Notes under the pieces: model-generated
The model's database searches: none
What the model was told of the DNA's origin: nothing
The model's input: the letters and a program-made list of their open reading frames with translations, nothing else
DNA from: an uncultured Treponema sp.
GTDB lineage: Bacteria > Spirochaetota > Spirochaetia > Treponematales > Treponemataceae
Length of the DNA stretch: 6,099 nt
NCBI GenBank assembly: GCA_937915735.1
Contig: CALGGS010000264.1
Span: 1 to 6,099 of the forward strand
Direction: 5' to 3'
Position numbers and translations under genes: made by a program
Part shown: positions 5,792 through 6,099 of the stretch, piece by piece
Numbering within the stretch: position 1 is the first letter of the stretch
Layout: every line of letters starts with the position of its first letter

Positions 5792-6099
5792 CTATTTCAA
5801 GTTTTTTGTTTCCAGGATTTCATCCAGCACAGGCCCGTTCTCAGTGGGTTTCATGTGAACTAGAAGCTGAACGCTTTGCGAGACATTGGGAAGTTCCCCT
5901 GGAATTATCTCGCGAAGCAAATCTTCAATTCGCTTAATCATTGAAAGGCAGCTGTCAGCGTGGATTGTGCTTGCGTTTCCTGTATGTCCTGTGTTCCATG
6001 CTTTTAGGACTTCATTCGTTACATCTCCGTAGCGAAGTTCTCCAAAAATGATTCTTGAGACATTACAGCGAAGTGCAATTCCTACCGCTTTGAGCGTGT
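5792..6099 (-). CDS. trbB: TrbB/VirB11-family ATPase, C-terminal part only (gene runs off the right edge)
   Basis: A leftward frame open from the window edge (first whole codon at 6097) ends at TAG 5794-5792, giving 101 C-terminal residues. It shows SRIIFGELRYGDV at about 14-26, which is the Walker B-like region with its catalytic Glu, then LKAWNTGHTGNASTIHADS at 31-49, which contains the family's His-box region. These match the secretion ATPases of the VirB11/TrbB/PilT group, and KAWNTGH is typical of TrbB. The family forms a cytoplasmic hexamer that works with the VirB4 ATPase in pilus assembly and DNA transfer. Walker A and the N-terminal domain lie outside the window. It is the first gene of the operon visible here, 51 bases before trbC. 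Confidence 0.92.
   Translation of the reverse strand, partial: TLKAVGIALRCNVSRIIFGELRYGDVTNEVLKAWNTGHTGNASTIHADSCLSMIKRIEDLLREIIPGELPNVSQSVQLLVHMKPTENGPVLDEILETKNLK

Noticed and set aside
1..6099. CRISPR array, tRNA, rRNA, insertion sequence or attachment-site repeat
   Set aside because: I saw no regularly spaced repeats, tRNA-like cloverleaf, transposase or integrase motifs, or terminal repeats on reading both strands; subtle short direct repeats could be missed by eye.

Overview
The window holds two unlike parts. Positions 1 to about 705 are very AT-rich (roughly a quarter G+C in the stretch I counted) and carry one rightward gene for a predicted lipoprotein of unknown function. From about 730 to the right edge the composition rises to an estimated mid-40s percent G+C. 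That part is a tightly packed leftward operon for a Trb-type (IncP/Ti-like) conjugative type IV secretion system. The two parts converge on an 80-base gap that holds a strong hairpin followed by a T-rich tract.

In transcription order (right to left), the operon reads trbB (VirB11-type ATPase, only its C-terminal end), trbC (VirB2-type pilin), trbD (VirB3-type), trbE (VirB4-type ATPase, complete at 858 aa), trbJ (VirB5-type, secreted) and trbL (VirB6-type, short). This is the order of the trb operon of Agrobacterium Ti plasmids, without trbK. Gaps within the operon are small (a 4-base overlap up to 51 bases), so one transcript is likely. TrbB and TrbE would supply energy, TrbD and TrbL would form part of the inner-membrane platform, and TrbC and TrbJ would make the pilus and its tip. 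The core-complex genes expected after trbL (trbF, trbG, trbI, equivalent to virB8/9/10) are absent. The reading stops about two TM segments into trbL and meets the AT-rich part instead, so this looks like the broken or joined end of an integrative conjugative element or plasmid, not a complete system.

The host of the trb part is a diderm bacterium. A gut or oral spirochaete such as Treponema is my best guess, but it rests on general impression and not on a diagnostic marker. The AT-rich arm looks more like DNA of a low-GC gut Firmicute or Bacilli lineage. The sharp change could be a real insertion or recombination boundary, or an assembly chimera; the sequence alone cannot decide. I found no tRNA, rRNA, CRISPR array, transposase, integrase or relaxase here. 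Apart from the junction and a possible cyclic-pilin signature in TrbC, the operon is a recognisable known system.
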